From Streptomyces sp. CB00455 (GTDB lineage Bacteria > Actinomycetota > Actinomycetes > Streptomycetales > Streptomycetaceae), in the NCBI RefSeq assembly GCF_001905445.1, contig NZ_LIVQ01000004.1, forward strand, positions 67,462 to 131,461: DNA of 64,000 nt, given 5' to 3'. The position numbers and the translations under genes were made by a program. The notes below the pieces were generated by a model. That model had not been told where the DNA came from. It saw only the letters and a program-made list of their open reading frames with translations, and made no database searches. Below, piece by piece: positions 49,579 to 58,907 of this stretch; positions within the stretch are counted from its first letter, which is position 1, and each line of letters starts with the position of its first letter.

Positions 49579-49730
49579 GAGAGCCCCCGTTTTCCGGTTC
49601 CTGCGATCTTCAAGAACCGTAGCGAGACCCGGGCGTCACCCGCGTCCCCCGCCAGAGCCATCCCACCCCCCAGCCCTTCCGGGGTACGCCCTCCGCCCAA
49701 AGGAGGAGACCGCCGCGCCAAGGGATACGA

Positions 49731-49764
49731 CGAAGGCCCCCGGGATTTCTCCCGGGGGCCTTCG
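49731..49764 (-). terminator. Terminator of tRNA-Arg(ACG)
   Basis: Perfect 14-bp inverted repeat CGAAGGCCCCCGGG / CCCGGGGGCCTTCG with a 6-nt loop, 9 bases beyond the tRNA 3' end. Confidence 0.88.
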
Positions 49765-49772
49765 TCCTGCTG

Positions 49773-49845
49773 TGCACTCGGCAGGATTCGAACCTGCAAC
49801 CTTCTGATCCGTAGTCAGATGCTCTATCCGTTAAGCTACGAGTGC
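49773..49845 (-). tRNA. tRNA-Arg(ACG)
   Basis: 73 nt. Acceptor GCACTCG/CGAGTGC with discriminator A, anticodon loop CTACGGA, T-loop TTCGAAT. CCA not encoded. A34 is the substrate of the TadA enzyme encoded in this window. Confidence 0.95.
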
Positions 49846-50085
49846 TTGGCTTGCTGGGGTTTTGCGCCCCGTTGGCCTTGCGAGAACAACAATACATGGA
49901 CCTCGCCGGGACGCGAAATCCATTAGCCAAACCGCCCCTGAGCTGCGGAAACAGCCTGGAAGAAGATCATCCGGTTGGGTCGGGCCGGGCTCCGCGGAAC
50001 CGGCGCGCGGCCGCTCGGGCGCCGGCCGGGGCCCGTTCACAGGTCGCACGGACATCGGAACGGCGCGGCCTGCCCCCGGACGCAC

Positions 50086-50117
50086 CGAAGCCCCGGTCCG
50101 CAGGGACCGGGGCTTCG
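50086..50117 (-). terminator. Terminator of tRNA-Ser(GCT)
   Basis: Perfect 14-bp inverted repeat CGAAGCCCCGGTCC / GGACCGGGGCTTCG with a 4-nt loop, 7 bases beyond the tRNA. Confidence 0.88.
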
Positions 50118-50124
50118 TGAAGAG

Positions 50125-50215
50125 CGGAGGCGGAGGGATTTGAACCCTCGATGGGTGGTAAGACCCAAACCGCATTAGCAGTGCGGCGCCATAGACCGGA
50201 CTAGGCGACGCCTCC
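50125..50215 (-). tRNA. tRNA-Ser(GCT)
   Basis: 91 nt. Acceptor GGAGGCG/CGCCTCC, discriminator G, anticodon loop CTGCTAA, long variable arm, T-loop TTCAAAT. CCA not encoded. Reads AGC/AGU codons. Confidence 0.95.
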
Positions 50216-50401
50216 AGCACACCCTCGCGTACGAAGGTGCGTGCAGATGATGACACAGGCGCAGGGCCCCTCACCAATCCGCTCCCACGGTACTAGCAGG
50301 GACGGGCGAAGGGCAAAGCCTTAAAGGCCGCCCAGCACGCAACGTCCGCGCCGCCGCGTCGTTGGTCAGGCGTACGACGTACGGACGACCTGGAGTGCCC
50401 C

Positions 50402-50830
50402 ATGCTGCGTCTCGCCGCCTTCGCCGTCACCTCCGCCCTGGCCGCCGCGGCCGCCGGGCCGCTGCCCCCGCTGCCCCTGGGCCGGCTGCTGGCGCCGGCC
50501 CCCGACCGTCTCACCATCGCCATGGCCGACACCGGCAACCGCCAGTTGGACCGCGAGTACCGGCTCGAATGCGATCCCGTCGGAGGCGACCACCCCGAGG
50601 CGCAGCAGGCCTGCGCCCGGCTCGACCAGCTCGCCGACGAGGGCAAGGACCCCTTCGCCCCCGTCTCCCAGCGGCAGGTCTGCACCATGCAGCACGGCGG
50701 CCCGGCGACCGCCCGCATCACGGGAACGTGGCACGGGCACAGGGTGGACGCGACCTTCCGGCGGACCGACGGCTGCGAGATCAGCCGCTGGGACCAGTTG
50801 GAACCTCTGCTTCCGAGTGGGCGTTCCTGA
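50402..50830 (+). CDS. Subtilisin-inhibitor-like (SSI family) secreted protein
   Basis: 142 residues. Signal-like N-terminus (LRLAAFAVTSALAAAAAGP). The mature part shows the SSI cysteine pattern: ECDPVGGDHPEAQQACARLD with the first pair, then SQRQVCTMQHGG and DGCEISRW for the second. SSI proteins inhibit extracellular subtilisin-type proteases in Streptomyces. The reactive-loop region around VCTMQHGGPATARITGTW differs from the canonical CPMVYDP type, so the target protease may differ or the activity be lost. Confidence 0.82.
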   Translation: MLRLAAFAVTSALAAAAAGPLPPLPLGRLLAPAPDRLTIAMADTGNRQLDREYRLECDPVGGDHPEAQQACARLDQLADEGKDPFAPVSQRQVCTMQHGGPATARITGTWHGHRVDATFRRTDGCEISRWDQLEPLLPSGRS

Positions 50831-50949
50831 CCTGGGAAGATGCGCGTCACGGGTGGTATCCACCCCACATCGGCCACCTCGCCGGGGGGCTGTGGCCTTA
50901 GACTCCTCCCGTGACTTGCCGGTAGTTGTGGTCAGGGAGGAAGCTCGTC

Positions 50950-53900
50950 GTGAGCAGCAGGCCATCCCGAGGCGCTGCTCGCCTCGCAGCAATACTCGAC
51001 GCTCTTCCGGACGCGCTGTTGCTCGTCAACGCCAACGGCACTGTCGTCAACGCCAATTCGATCGCCCTCGAGGTCATGGAGAGCCCGGGCACCGGGCTCG
51101 TCGGCCGCGGCGTGCTCGACCTCCTTCCCGACTTCGACTCCAAGCTGATCCCCGGCTCCATGCGCCGGCCCGGCGAGGACGAGGGCGGCCGGGCCAAGCC
51201 CGCCAGGATGATCGCGCGCCGCACCGACGGCAGCGAGTTCCCCGTCGAGGTCACCAGCGCCCATCTCGACGGCCGCGACGCCTACCGCGAGCCGCAGCCT
51301 GCCTACACCGGTGACGAGCTGCTGATGCTCGTCGTACGGGACCTGTCGCAGACCGTGGACACCGAGGCCGAGCTGGCCCGCTCCCAGCGGCAGACCGAGA
51401 TGATCCTGCGCGCCGCGGCCGAGGGCGTCGTCGGCACCGACACCGACGGACGGGTGGTGCTGGTCAATCCGGCCGCCGCCCAGATCCTCGGCTACCGCGC
51501 GACCGACCTCGGCAACCGCGAACTGCACGGCCTGGTCCAGCACTCGCGCGCCGACGGCTCCCCGTTCCCCTTCGAGGAGTCCCCGCTCGCCGACACCCTG
51601 CGCAGCGGACGCAAGCACCGCGTGCGCGGGCAGGTGCTGTGGAACAAGGCCGGGCAGCCGGTCGCCGTCGACCTGACCACCTCCCCCGTGCGGGACGGGG
51701 AACAGCTCGTCGGCGCCGTCATGACCTTCACCGACCGGCGGCCCTACGACGCCCTGGCCGCCCGTCACGCCCAGTTGCTGGCCGTCCTCGGTGATTCGCT
51801 GCGCGGCCCGCTGGACGAGCTGCGCGGGGAGCTGGCGACGCTGGCCGCCGACGACGCCGGACAGCTGTGGCCCGAGGCCAACCAGCTGCTGCACCACCTG
51901 GCCGCCGGGTACTCCCGGATGACCACGCTCGTGGACAACGTGCTCGGCTTCCAGCGGCTGGACTCCGGCAGCGACCGGCTCGCGAAGAAGAAGGTCCTGA
52001 TCAACGACGTCGTCGCTGCCGGTGTGGACGGCGCGGTCGAGCTCATCGGGCCGGGCCGCGCCCAGTTCGCCGTCCACGCGCCGACCATCGAGGCCGAGGT
52101 GGACCCGGACCGCATCGCAACGGCGCTCGCCCATCTGGTCGCCGACGTGGCCGGGGTGGACGCCACCGGCAAGACCCGCCAGGGCAGCGGCTACGGCGAC
52201 TCGACGATCGTGGTGGCCGCCGCGCAGCGCGGGGACGTCGTACGGATCGAGGTGCGCGGGCCGTACGAGGGCGGGAGCCCGGTCCACGAACCGGTCGTAC
52301 GGGGGATCGTGGCCGCGCACGGCGGTGTGCTGCAGACGGTGGAGGTTCCCGGCGCGCCCGGTGGTGCGTACGTACTGGAGTTGCCGCTGGGCTCGGGCGC
52401 CGGGGCGGTCACGCTGCCGGAGCCGCCCGAGGAGCCCCCGGCCGACACGGCCGCAGCGGGCCGGGTTTCGGGCGGACGGCGTGCCCGCCGCGGGGTGGAC
52501 GCCTTCCTTGACGACGATGCCGCAGGTCCCGGCGCGCCCGACGGCGACAAGGCCGCCGCCGGAGCCGGCGAAGGCGGCGGTGCGCTGGCGCTGCCTTCCG
52601 GACGGCGCCGGGGTGGCGAGGCGGATGCCGAAGGTTCCGCAGGACCTGAGCTGGCGCAGTCCCCGGTGAACCCGGCGGGACTCGGGACGGGCCGGCGCCG
52701 TGGCCGCGCGGGCGACGGCGCCGGCGAAGGCGGTCCCGGGCAGCCCGTGCCGCCGCAGGGCACCGCCATGCCCGCCCTCCCGCCCGTTCCCGCCGTGCCT
52801 GCGGTCCCGCCGACCGAGCATCCCGCCGGCCGGCGACGGGCGCTGGGCGCTGCCGGTCCGGCGCAGCCCGCCGGCCCCGTGCCCGCGACCGGGCTCGGGC
52901 CGACGCCCGCACCGGCCCAGACTCCGCGCCCCATCGCTCCCGAGGGCGGTTTCGCCCTGCCCGCCGGCCCGACCCCGGCCACCGCGGCTCCGCAGGCTCC
53001 GGCCACGGCCGGTCCGCCCGCGGCTCCCGCCGGGGCCGATGCCGAAGCACCGGCCGGGCGGCGCGGGCGCCGGGTGCTGGGCGCGCCCGTCGCCGAGACC
53101 GAAGCACCCGCCGCGCAGGCGGCCTCGGCCGCGCCGGACTCCGTGGACCCGGCGCATCCGACCGGGCGGCGGCGTGCGCTGCCCGCGCCGGCCGCCTGGC
53201 CGGTTCCCGCGGCCCGCGGCGCTGCCGAGGACGAGGACGTTCCCGGCCAGGTGGCCGTTCCCGGGGCCAGGAAGCCACAGGACGGCCCGGTGGAGGGGCA
53301 GGCCGCCCAGCCGATCAGCGTGCGCGCCCTCGGCACCCTCGGCCAGGGCATCTCCGTGGATCCGGCCGGCTCGGGCTCCGGCCGCCGCCGGCGGCTGTCC
53401 GAGCCCGCGCCCCAGGGACGGGCCTTCGCCATAGGGGCCCCCGAGGCGGGCTCCGACGAAGGCCCCGAACCGCTGGACGGTCCCGGCGGCGCGGTCGAGG
53501 TGGTCAACCGTCCCGTGCCGCAGCCTGTGGACGACGAGCTGCCGCCGGAGCCGCTGGACAATCCGCGCCGGCTGCTGGTGTGGCCCGCGCCGGACGTGCA
53601 GACGCAGCAGGCGCTCAGCGACCGCGGCTACCGTCCGGTGATCGTGCATTCCCGCGAGGAGGTGGACGCGCAGATCGCCGCGTTCCCCGCCGCGCTGTTC
53701 GTCGACCCGCTGACCGGGCCCATCACGCGGACCGCCCTGCAGTCCCTTCGCCAGGCCGCGGTGGCCGCGGAGGTGCCGGTGCTGGTCACGGCCGGGCTGG
53801 GACACGCCGGGCGCGAGGCTGCGTACGGCGCCGATCCGGCCGTCCTGTTGAAGGCGCTCGCCCCGCGCGACAGCGAGCAGCACCCCTCCCGGGTGCTGTT

Positions 53901-54264
53901 GATCGAGGAGCACGACGAGATCGCGACCGCTCTGGCCGCCGCGCTGGAGCGGCGCGGGCTCCAGGTCGCCCGGGCGGGCGCCGACACCGACGCGGTGGAG
54001 CTGGCGACGCGGATGCGGCCCAACCTGGTCGTCATGGACCTGATGCAGGTGCGCCGTCGGCGCGCCGGGATCGTGGACTGGCTGCGTGCCAACGGGCAGC
54101 TGAACCGCACTCCGCTGGTCGTCTACACCGCCACCGGTATCGACGCGTCCGAACTGCCGCGGCTGGCCTCGGGCGAGAGCGTGCTGTTCCTCGCCGAGCG
54201 CGCCACGACGGCGGACGTACAGGGCCGCATCGTGGACCTTCTGGCCAAGATCGGCACCAACTAG
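50950..54264 (+). CDS. Large PAS-domain pseudokinase with C-terminal receiver domains
   Basis: 1104 residues from GTG (GGGAGGAAG upstream). PAS domains at about 8-130 (AILDALPDALLLVNANGTVVNANSIALEVM) and 150-270 (EMILRAAAEGVVGTDTDGRVVLVNPAA). The kinase core that follows (about 280-500) is degenerate: the H-box reads DSLRGPLDELRGEL without His and no N-box is seen. Residues ~500-870 are a Pro/Ala/Gly-rich linker with GRRRA-type repeats. Two receiver-like domains close the protein; the last (LLIEEHDEI ... VVMDLMQV ... VVYTAT) keeps acidic pair, Asp and Thr but not the Lys. Probably a signalling scaffold in the cytoplasm. Conserved in Streptomyces, role unknown. Confidence 0.85.
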   Translation: MSSRPSRGAARLAAILDALPDALLLVNANGTVVNANSIALEVMESPGTGLVGRGVLDLLPDFDSKLIPGSMRRPGEDEGGRAKPARMIARRTDGSEFPVEVTSAHLDGRDAYREPQPAYTGDELLMLVVRDLSQTVDTEAELARSQRQTEMILRAAAEGVVGTDTDGRVVLVNPAAAQILGYRATDLGNRELHGLVQHSRADGSPFPFEESPLADTLRSGRKHRVRGQVLWNKAGQPVAVDLTTSPVRDGEQLVGAVMTFTDRRPYDALAARHAQLLAVLGDSLRGPLDELRGELATLAADDAGQLWPEANQLLHHLAAGYSRMTTLVDNVLGFQRLDSGSDRLAKKKVLINDVVAAGVDGAVELIGPGRAQFAVHAPTIEAEVDPDRIATALAHLVADVAGVDATGKTRQGSGYGDSTIVVAAAQRGDVVRIEVRGPYEGGSPVHEPVVRGIVAAHGGVLQTVEVPGAPGGAYVLELPLGSGAGAVTLPEPPEEPPADTAAAGRVSGGRRARRGVDAFLDDDAAGPGAPDGDKAAAGAGEGGGALALPSGRRRGGEADAEGSAGPELAQSPVNPAGLGTGRRRGRAGDGAGEGGPGQPVPPQGTAMPALPPVPAVPAVPPTEHPAGRRRALGAAGPAQPAGPVPATGLGPTPAPAQTPRPIAPEGGFALPAGPTPATAAPQAPATAGPPAAPAGADAEAPAGRRGRRVLGAPVAETEAPAAQAASAAPDSVDPAHPTGRRRALPAPAAWPVPAARGAAEDEDVPGQVAVPGARKPQDGPVEGQAAQPISVRALGTLGQGISVDPAGSGSGRRRRLSEPAPQGRAFAIGAPEAGSDEGPEPLDGPGGAVEVVNRPVPQPVDDELPPEPLDNPRRLLVWPAPDVQTQQALSDRGYRPVIVHSREEVDAQIAAFPAALFVDPLTGPITRTALQSLRQAAVAAEVPVLVTAGLGHAGREAAYGADPAVLLKALAPRDSEQHPSRVLLIEEHDEIATALAAALERRGLQVARAGADTDAVELATRMRPNLVVMDLMQVRRRRAGIVDWLRANGQLNRTPLVVYTATGIDASELPRLASGESVLFLAERATTADVQGRIVDLLAKIGTN

Positions 54265-54277
54265 TAATCCTGGCCCG

Positions 54278-54853
54278 ATGGCCATCACCGACACGACCGA
54301 GCAGACCGTCCCCGCCGACAACGGCGAGGTGAACCTGCTGATCGCGCGGCAGGTCGAGCCGGGGCACGAGGAGGCCTTCGAGGCCTGGGCCCACGGCATC
54401 CTGGAGACGGCCGCGAGATTTCCTGACCACCTGGGGTACGGACTCTTCCGCCCGGCGGCGGAGGGCGGGCCGTGGTTCCTGGTCCACCGCTTCCGCGACC
54501 AGGCGGCTTTTCGGCGCTGGCAGGACTCCCCGGAGCGGGCGGAGTGGTTCTCCAACTGCCTCGGGCACCACCACACCGAGATAGCCCGGCGGGAACTGCA
54601 GGGCATGGAGACGTGGTTCGCCGAGCCGGGTACGGCCCGGCCCGCGCCGCCGCGGTGGAAGATGGCGATCAGCTCCGGGCTGGCCATCTTCCCGATCTCG
54701 CTGGTGGGCAACGCGGTGCTCGGGCCGTACCTGGTGGATCTGCACTTCGTGGTGCGGACGGCTGCCTTCGCCGTCGTCTTCAGCACCCTGATGACCTATG
54801 TGGCCATGCCCGCCGTCAGCAAGCTGCTGCGGCCATGGCTCACCCGGGGCTGA
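54278..54853 (+). CDS. ABM-domain (antibiotic biosynthesis monooxygenase-like) membrane protein
   Basis: 191 residues, 13 bases after the PAS protein. An ABM ferredoxin-like domain (NLLIARQVEPGHEEAFEAWAHGILETAARFPDHLGYGLFRP ... WFLVHRFRDQAAFRRW) covers residues 18-110, followed by two membrane spans (about 128-148 and 158-178). This ABM-plus-two-spans layout occurs in uncharacterised bacterial proteins. Likely co-transcribed with the PAS protein gene. Confidence 0.82.
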   Translation: MAITDTTEQTVPADNGEVNLLIARQVEPGHEEAFEAWAHGILETAARFPDHLGYGLFRPAAEGGPWFLVHRFRDQAAFRRWQDSPERAEWFSNCLGHHHTEIARRELQGMETWFAEPGTARPAPPRWKMAISSGLAIFPISLVGNAVLGPYLVDLHFVVRTAAFAVVFSTLMTYVAMPAVSKLLRPWLTRG

Positions 54854-54860
54854 GCGCTGG

Positions 54861-56510
54861 TCAGTCCAGCCTCGTGACGTCGAGCACGCCGTCCGCGTAC
54901 TGCTTGCGGATCACCTTCTTGTCGAACTTGCCGACGCTGGTCTTCGGAACCGCCTCGATGATCGTCCAGCGCTCCGGCAGCTGCCACTTGGCGATGGATC
55001 CGGCGAGGTAGGCCCGCAGCCCCGCGTAGTCGACGGTCGCGCCCTCCTTGAGGACGACCGTGGCCAGCGGTCGCTCGCCCCACTTCTCGTCGGGTACGGC
55101 GACGACCGCCGCCTCGGCGACGTCGGGGTGGCCCATCAGCGCGTTCTCCAGCTCCACACTGGAGATCCACTCCCCGCCCGACTTGATGACGTCCTTGGCC
55201 CGGTCGGTCAGGGTGAGGAAGCCGTCGGGGCTGATGACGCCGACGTCGCCGGTCTTGAGCCAGCCGTCCGCGCTGAACTTGTCCTCGGGCCGGAAGGCTT
55301 CTCCGGACGCCCCGCCGTAGTAGGCGCCGGCGATCCAGGTGCCGCGCACCTCCAGCTCGCCCGCCGATTCGCCGTCCCAGGGCAGGAAGTCGCCGCCGGG
55401 ACCGACGAGACGGGCCTCGACGCCCGCGGGGAAGCGGCCCTGGGTGATCCGGTAGGGCCATTCCTCTTCGGCGCTCAGTCCGGCAGGCGGGTGCGCCATC
55501 GTGCCCAGCGGAGAGGTCTCGGTCATGCCCCAGGCATGACAGAGGCGGACGCCGAGTTTGTCGTAGGCCTCCATCAGCGCGGGCGGGCAGGCGGCGCCTC
55601 CGATGGTGACCTGCTTCATCGAGCTCAGGTCGCGGGGGTGGGCGGTGACCTCGGCGAGCAGGCCCTGCCAGATGGTGGGGACGGCGGCTGCGTGCGAGGG
55701 CTTCTCCCGCTCGATCATCTCGGCGAGCGGGGCGGGCTGGAGGAACCGGTCCGGCATCAGCATGTTGATACCGGTCATGAAGGTGGCGTGCGGCAGCCCC
55801 CAGGCGTTCACGTGGAACTGGGGGACCACGACGAGGGTGGTGTCCTTGTCGCTCAGGCCCATCGACTCGGCCATGTTGACCTGCATGGAGTGCAGGTAGA
55901 TCGAGCGGTGCGAGTAGACGACGCCTTTGGGCTCCCCGGTGGTGCCGGAGGTGTAGCACATGGCGGCTGCCTGTCGCTCGTCCAGCTCGGGCCAGTCGTA
56001 GCTGTCGGAGCGGCCCGCGAGGAGCTCCTCGTACTCGTGCACCCGTACGTCCAGGCCCTGGAGCGCGGAGCGGTCTCCGGCGCCGGAGACCACGACGTGC
56101 TCGATGGTCGGCAGGTGCGGCAGCAGCGGCGCGAGCAGGGGGAGCAGGCTGCCGTTGACCAGGACGACCCGGTCGGCCGCGTGGTTGACGATGAAGATCA
56201 GCTGCTCGGGCGGCAGACGAAGATTGAGCGTGTGCAGGACCGCGCCCATGGAGGGGATGGCGAAGTACGCCTCGACGTGCTCGGAGTTGTTCCACATGAG
56301 GGTGGCAACGCGGTCGTCCTGTTGCACACCGAGCTCGTCGCGCAGGGCGTTCGCGAGGCGGGTGGCGCGGGTACCGATCTCGGCGAAGCTGCGGCGGTGC
56401 GGCTCTGCCTCCCCGGTCCAGGTCGTGACCTGGGACTTCCCGTGGATCGTCATCCCGTGCTGGAGTATGCGGGTGACGAGGAGTGGTACGTCCTGCATGG
56501 TGCTCAGCAA
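54861..56510 (-). CDS. Long-chain/medium-chain acyl-CoA ligase (AMP-forming)
   Basis: 549 residues. The start is put at TTG 56510 because GGGAGG lies 5-6 bases upstream; ATG four codons later is the usual alternative. ANL-superfamily motifs: YTSGTTGEPKGV (A3, about 185-196), HAWGMTE (A5), GWLKTGDV (A7), DRAKDVIKSGGEWIS (A8) and the catalytic Lys in KTSVGKFDKK (A10). Activates a fatty or related carboxylic acid to CoA thioester. Convergent with the ABM gene; the parS pair is behind its start. Confidence 0.92.
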   Translation of the reverse strand: MLSTMQDVPLLVTRILQHGMTIHGKSQVTTWTGEAEPHRRSFAEIGTRATRLANALRDELGVQQDDRVATLMWNNSEHVEAYFAIPSMGAVLHTLNLRLPPEQLIFIVNHAADRVVLVNGSLLPLLAPLLPHLPTIEHVVVSGAGDRSALQGLDVRVHEYEELLAGRSDSYDWPELDERQAAAMCYTSGTTGEPKGVVYSHRSIYLHSMQVNMAESMGLSDKDTTLVVVPQFHVNAWGLPHATFMTGINMLMPDRFLQPAPLAEMIEREKPSHAAAVPTIWQGLLAEVTAHPRDLSSMKQVTIGGAACPPALMEAYDKLGVRLCHAWGMTETSPLGTMAHPPAGLSAEEEWPYRITQGRFPAGVEARLVGPGGDFLPWDGESAGELEVRGTWIAGAYYGGASGEAFRPEDKFSADGWLKTGDVGVISPDGFLTLTDRAKDVIKSGGEWISSVELENALMGHPDVAEAAVVAVPDEKWGERPLATVVLKEGATVDYAGLRAYLAGSIAKWQLPERWTIIEAVPKTSVGKFDKKVIRKQYADGVLDVTRLD

Positions 56511-56616
56511 AGCGTCCTCCCGGTGAGCGCTGCGGCGCTGCGGCGGCTACGGATGCTGCCGATTCTGCGCACGTACCGGTCGGCATGTCACTACCCGGAG
56601 GTAGAAACCACTCCGT

Positions 56617-56652
56617 GTTTCACGTGAAACATTCCCTGGTTTCACGTGAAAC
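56617..56652. promoter_or_regulatory. Two parS sites, 8 bp apart
   Basis: GTTTCACGTGAAAC at 56617-56630 and 56639-56652, both perfect. ParB binds these to organise and segregate the chromosome; Streptomyces has about twenty, clustered around oriC. They lie between the acyl-CoA ligase and the sigma factor gene. Confidence 0.93.
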
Positions 56653-56662
56653 GCCCTGCGGC

Positions 56663-57196
56663 TCACCGGACGGGGATGAGCTCCGGGTCCTCGCGGAGCT
56701 TGCCCAGCGCCCGGGAGACGGCACTTTTGACCGTGCCGACAGAGACGCCCAGCAGCTCGGCGGTCTGCACCTCGCTGAGGTCCTCGTAGTAGCGCAGGAC
56801 GACCATGGCCCGCTGCCGGTCGGGCAGCCGGGTCACCGCACGCCACATCGCATCGCGCAGGGCCTGCGCCTCCGCGGGGTCGGTCGCCGGAGCCTCCTCG
56901 GTCTCCGGCAGCTCATCGCAGGCGAACTCGTCCACCTTGCGCTTGCGCCACTGGGACGTGCGGGTGTTGACCAGGGCTCTGCGGACGTAGCCGTCCAGGG
57001 CCCGGTGGTCCTCGATGCGGTCCCAGGCCACGTACGTCTTGGCGAGGGCCGTCTGCAGCAGGTCCTCGGCATCGCACGGGTTGGCGGTGAGCGAACGCGC
57101 GGTGCGCATCAGGACCGTGCCGCGGGTCCGGACGTACGCCGAGAACGACGGGTAGGGCGTCGGATTCGAGGCGAGCGTGCACACAGGCGTGGTCAT
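56663..57196 (-). CDS. SigE-family ECF RNA polymerase sigma factor
   Basis: 177 residues, ATG with GTGGAGAC upstream. Region 2 (YPSFSAYVRTRGTVLMRTARSLTANPCDAEDLLQTALAKTYVAWDRI) and region 4 (LPDRQRAMVVLRYYEDLSEVQTAELLGVSVGTVKSAVSRAL) match the actinobacterial SigE-family group. No anti-sigma gene is adjacent on either side. The target regulon is unknown. Confidence 0.9.
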   Translation of the reverse strand: MTTPVCTLASNPTPYPSFSAYVRTRGTVLMRTARSLTANPCDAEDLLQTALAKTYVAWDRIEDHRALDGYVRRALVNTRTSQWRKRKVDEFACDELPETEEAPATDPAEAQALRDAMWRAVTRLPDRQRAMVVLRYYEDLSEVQTAELLGVSVGTVKSAVSRALGKLREDPELIPVR

Positions 57197-57333
57197 GTCT
57201 CCACGCTAGGAGTGGGGGGCACGCCCTGGGATCGCCCGCAGGTGCCGAACGGGGATCCGTCTCAGGTTGTAGGGGCGGGGCGGGATCCACCTCCTGAAGG
57301 TGGAGGAGGCGGGTGCCGCCCAGGAGGACGGTC

Positions 57334-58500
57334 TCAGCGGTCGGCGCCGAGGATCAGCCCTGAGGTCGGAACCCCGGTACCGGCCGTCACCAGCACGTGT
57401 TCGGCGTCAGGCGTCTGGTTGACGGAGGTGCCGCGCAGCTGGCGGACGGCCTCGGCGATGCCGTTCATGCCGTGCAGGTAGGCCTCCCCGAGCTGCCCGC
57501 CGTGGGTGTTGAGCGGCAGCGCGTCCGCGGCCACGAAATCGGCCGCCTCGCCCGGCCGGCAAAAGCCGAACTCCTCCAGCTGTATGAGGACGAAGGGGGT
57601 GAAGTGGTCGTAGAGGATGCCGACGTCGATGTCCGCGGGCCGCAGCCCGCTGGTGCGCCACAGCTGACGCGCGACCACGCCCATCTCCGGCAGGCCGGTG
57701 AGGTCGTCGCGGTAGAAGGACGTCATGGCCTCCTGGCGCCGGCCGGCGCCCTGCGCGGCGGCGGTGATCACGGCGGGCGTCTGCCGCAGGTCCCGTGCCC
57801 GCTCGGCCGTGGTCACCACGAGGGCCTGGCCGCCGTCGGTCTCCTGGCAGCAGTCCAGCAGCCGCAGCGGTTCGACGATCCAGCGCGACGCGGCGTGGTC
57901 GGCGAGGGTGATGGGCTTGCCGTGGAAGTAGGCGGCGGGATTGTTCGCGGCGTGCCGGCGGTCGGTGACCGCGACGTGCCCGAACGCCTCGGGGGTGAGG
58001 TTGAAGGCGTGCAGGTAGCGCTGGGCGGCCATGGCAACCCACGAGGCGGGCGTCAGCAGCCCCCAGGGCAGGGACCAGCCCAGGGCCGCCCCCTCCGCCG
58101 AGGGCTCGCGCTGCTGGACCCCGGAGCCGAAGCGGCGCCCGGAGCGCTCGTTGAAGGCGCGGTAGCAGACCACGACCTCCGCCACCCCGGTGGCGACGGC
58201 GAGGGCGGCTTGCTGGACGGTGGCGCAGGCCGCTCCGCCGCCGTAGTGGACGCGGGAGAAGAAGGAGAGGCCCCCGATGCCTGCCGCCTGCGCGACGGTG
58301 ATCTCCGGGCTGGTGTCCATCGTGAACGTGACCATCCCGTCCACGTCGGCGGGGGTGAGCCCGGCGTCGTCGAGAGCGGAGTGCACGGCTTCCACGGCGA
58401 GCTTGAGCTCGCTGCGGCCGGAGTCCTTGGAGAACTCGGTCGCGCCGATGCCGGCGATGGCGGCCCGGCCGCCCAGCTCGTCACGAGTGCGGACGCTCAT
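57334..58500 (-). CDS. Ltp2-like lipid-transfer protein/thiolase-fold aldolase
   Basis: 388 residues from ATG 58500, overlapping the MaoC stop (ATGA). Thiolase fold of the SCP-x type (AIAGIGATEFSKDSG ... PLNTHGGQLGEAYLHGMNGIAEAVRQLRG), with Tyr/His-rich active-site region (HVAVTDRRHAANNPAAYFHGKP). In mycobacterial cholesterol breakdown, Ltp2 (386 residues) is the retro-aldolase that releases propionyl-CoA from the steroid side chain, working with the DUF35 part of ChsH2. Last gene of the five-gene operon here, same relative place as in igr. Confidence 0.85.
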   Translation of the reverse strand: MSVRTRDELGGRAAIAGIGATEFSKDSGRSELKLAVEAVHSALDDAGLTPADVDGMVTFTMDTSPEITVAQAAGIGGLSFFSRVHYGGGAACATVQQAALAVATGVAEVVVCYRAFNERSGRRFGSGVQQREPSAEGAALGWSLPWGLLTPASWVAMAAQRYLHAFNLTPEAFGHVAVTDRRHAANNPAAYFHGKPITLADHAASRWIVEPLRLLDCCQETDGGQALVVTTAERARDLRQTPAVITAAAQGAGRRQEAMTSFYRDDLTGLPEMGVVARQLWRTSGLRPADIDVGILYDHFTPFVLIQLEEFGFCRPGEAADFVAADALPLNTHGGQLGEAYLHGMNGIAEAVRQLRGTSVNQTPDAEHVLVTAGTGVPTSGLILGADR

Positions 58501-58904
58501 ACCGCGCCCCGCTGGGCCAGGTGCACGGTGACGGTACCGGTGACGTGGTTCCCGAGGCCGTTGGCTCCGACGACCCGGATCTCGGCGGTCTCCCCGTCGA
58601 GGGCGGTGACGGTGCCGGTCAGGGTCATCGTGTCGCCCGGGTAGTTGGGGGCACCGAGGCGGATGGCGACCTTGCGCAGGACCGCGTGCGGGCCGCAGTG
58701 GTCCGTGACGTACCGGCCGACCAGGCCGTTCGTGGTCAGGATGTTCATGAAGATGTCCGGGGAACCCTTTTCCCGCGCGAGCGCAGCGTCGTGGTGCACG
58801 TCCTGGTAGTCGCGGGAGGCGATCGCACCCGCGACGATGAGGGTGCGGGTGACCGGTATCTCCAGCGGTGGCAGTTCCCCGCCGACTGTCAGCGCGCCGT
58901 CCAT
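58497..58904 (-). CDS. MaoC-type hydratase subunit (ChsH1-like)
   Basis: 135 residues. Hotdog fold with the hydratase motif DYQDVHHDAALAREKGSPDIFMNILTTNGLVGRYVTD, the Asp/His pair near residues 33-38. ChsH1 (129 residues in mycobacteria) is the catalytic partner of ChsH2 in hydrating 17-propenoyl-CoA steroid intermediates. It overlaps the Ltp2-like gene and is 3 bases from the upstream dehydrogenase. Confidence 0.83.
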   Translation of the reverse strand: MDGALTVGGELPPLEIPVTRTLIVAGAIASRDYQDVHHDAALAREKGSPDIFMNILTTNGLVGRYVTDHCGPHAVLRKVAIRLGAPNYPGDTMTLTGTVTALDGETAEIRVVGANGLGNHVTGTVTVHLAQRGAV

Positions 58905-58907
58905 GCC

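Noticed and set aside
50932..54786. A 1284-codon minus-strand frame opposite the PAS pseudokinase
   Set aside because: It mirrors the Pro/Ala-rich linker and shows no domain; a compositional shadow.
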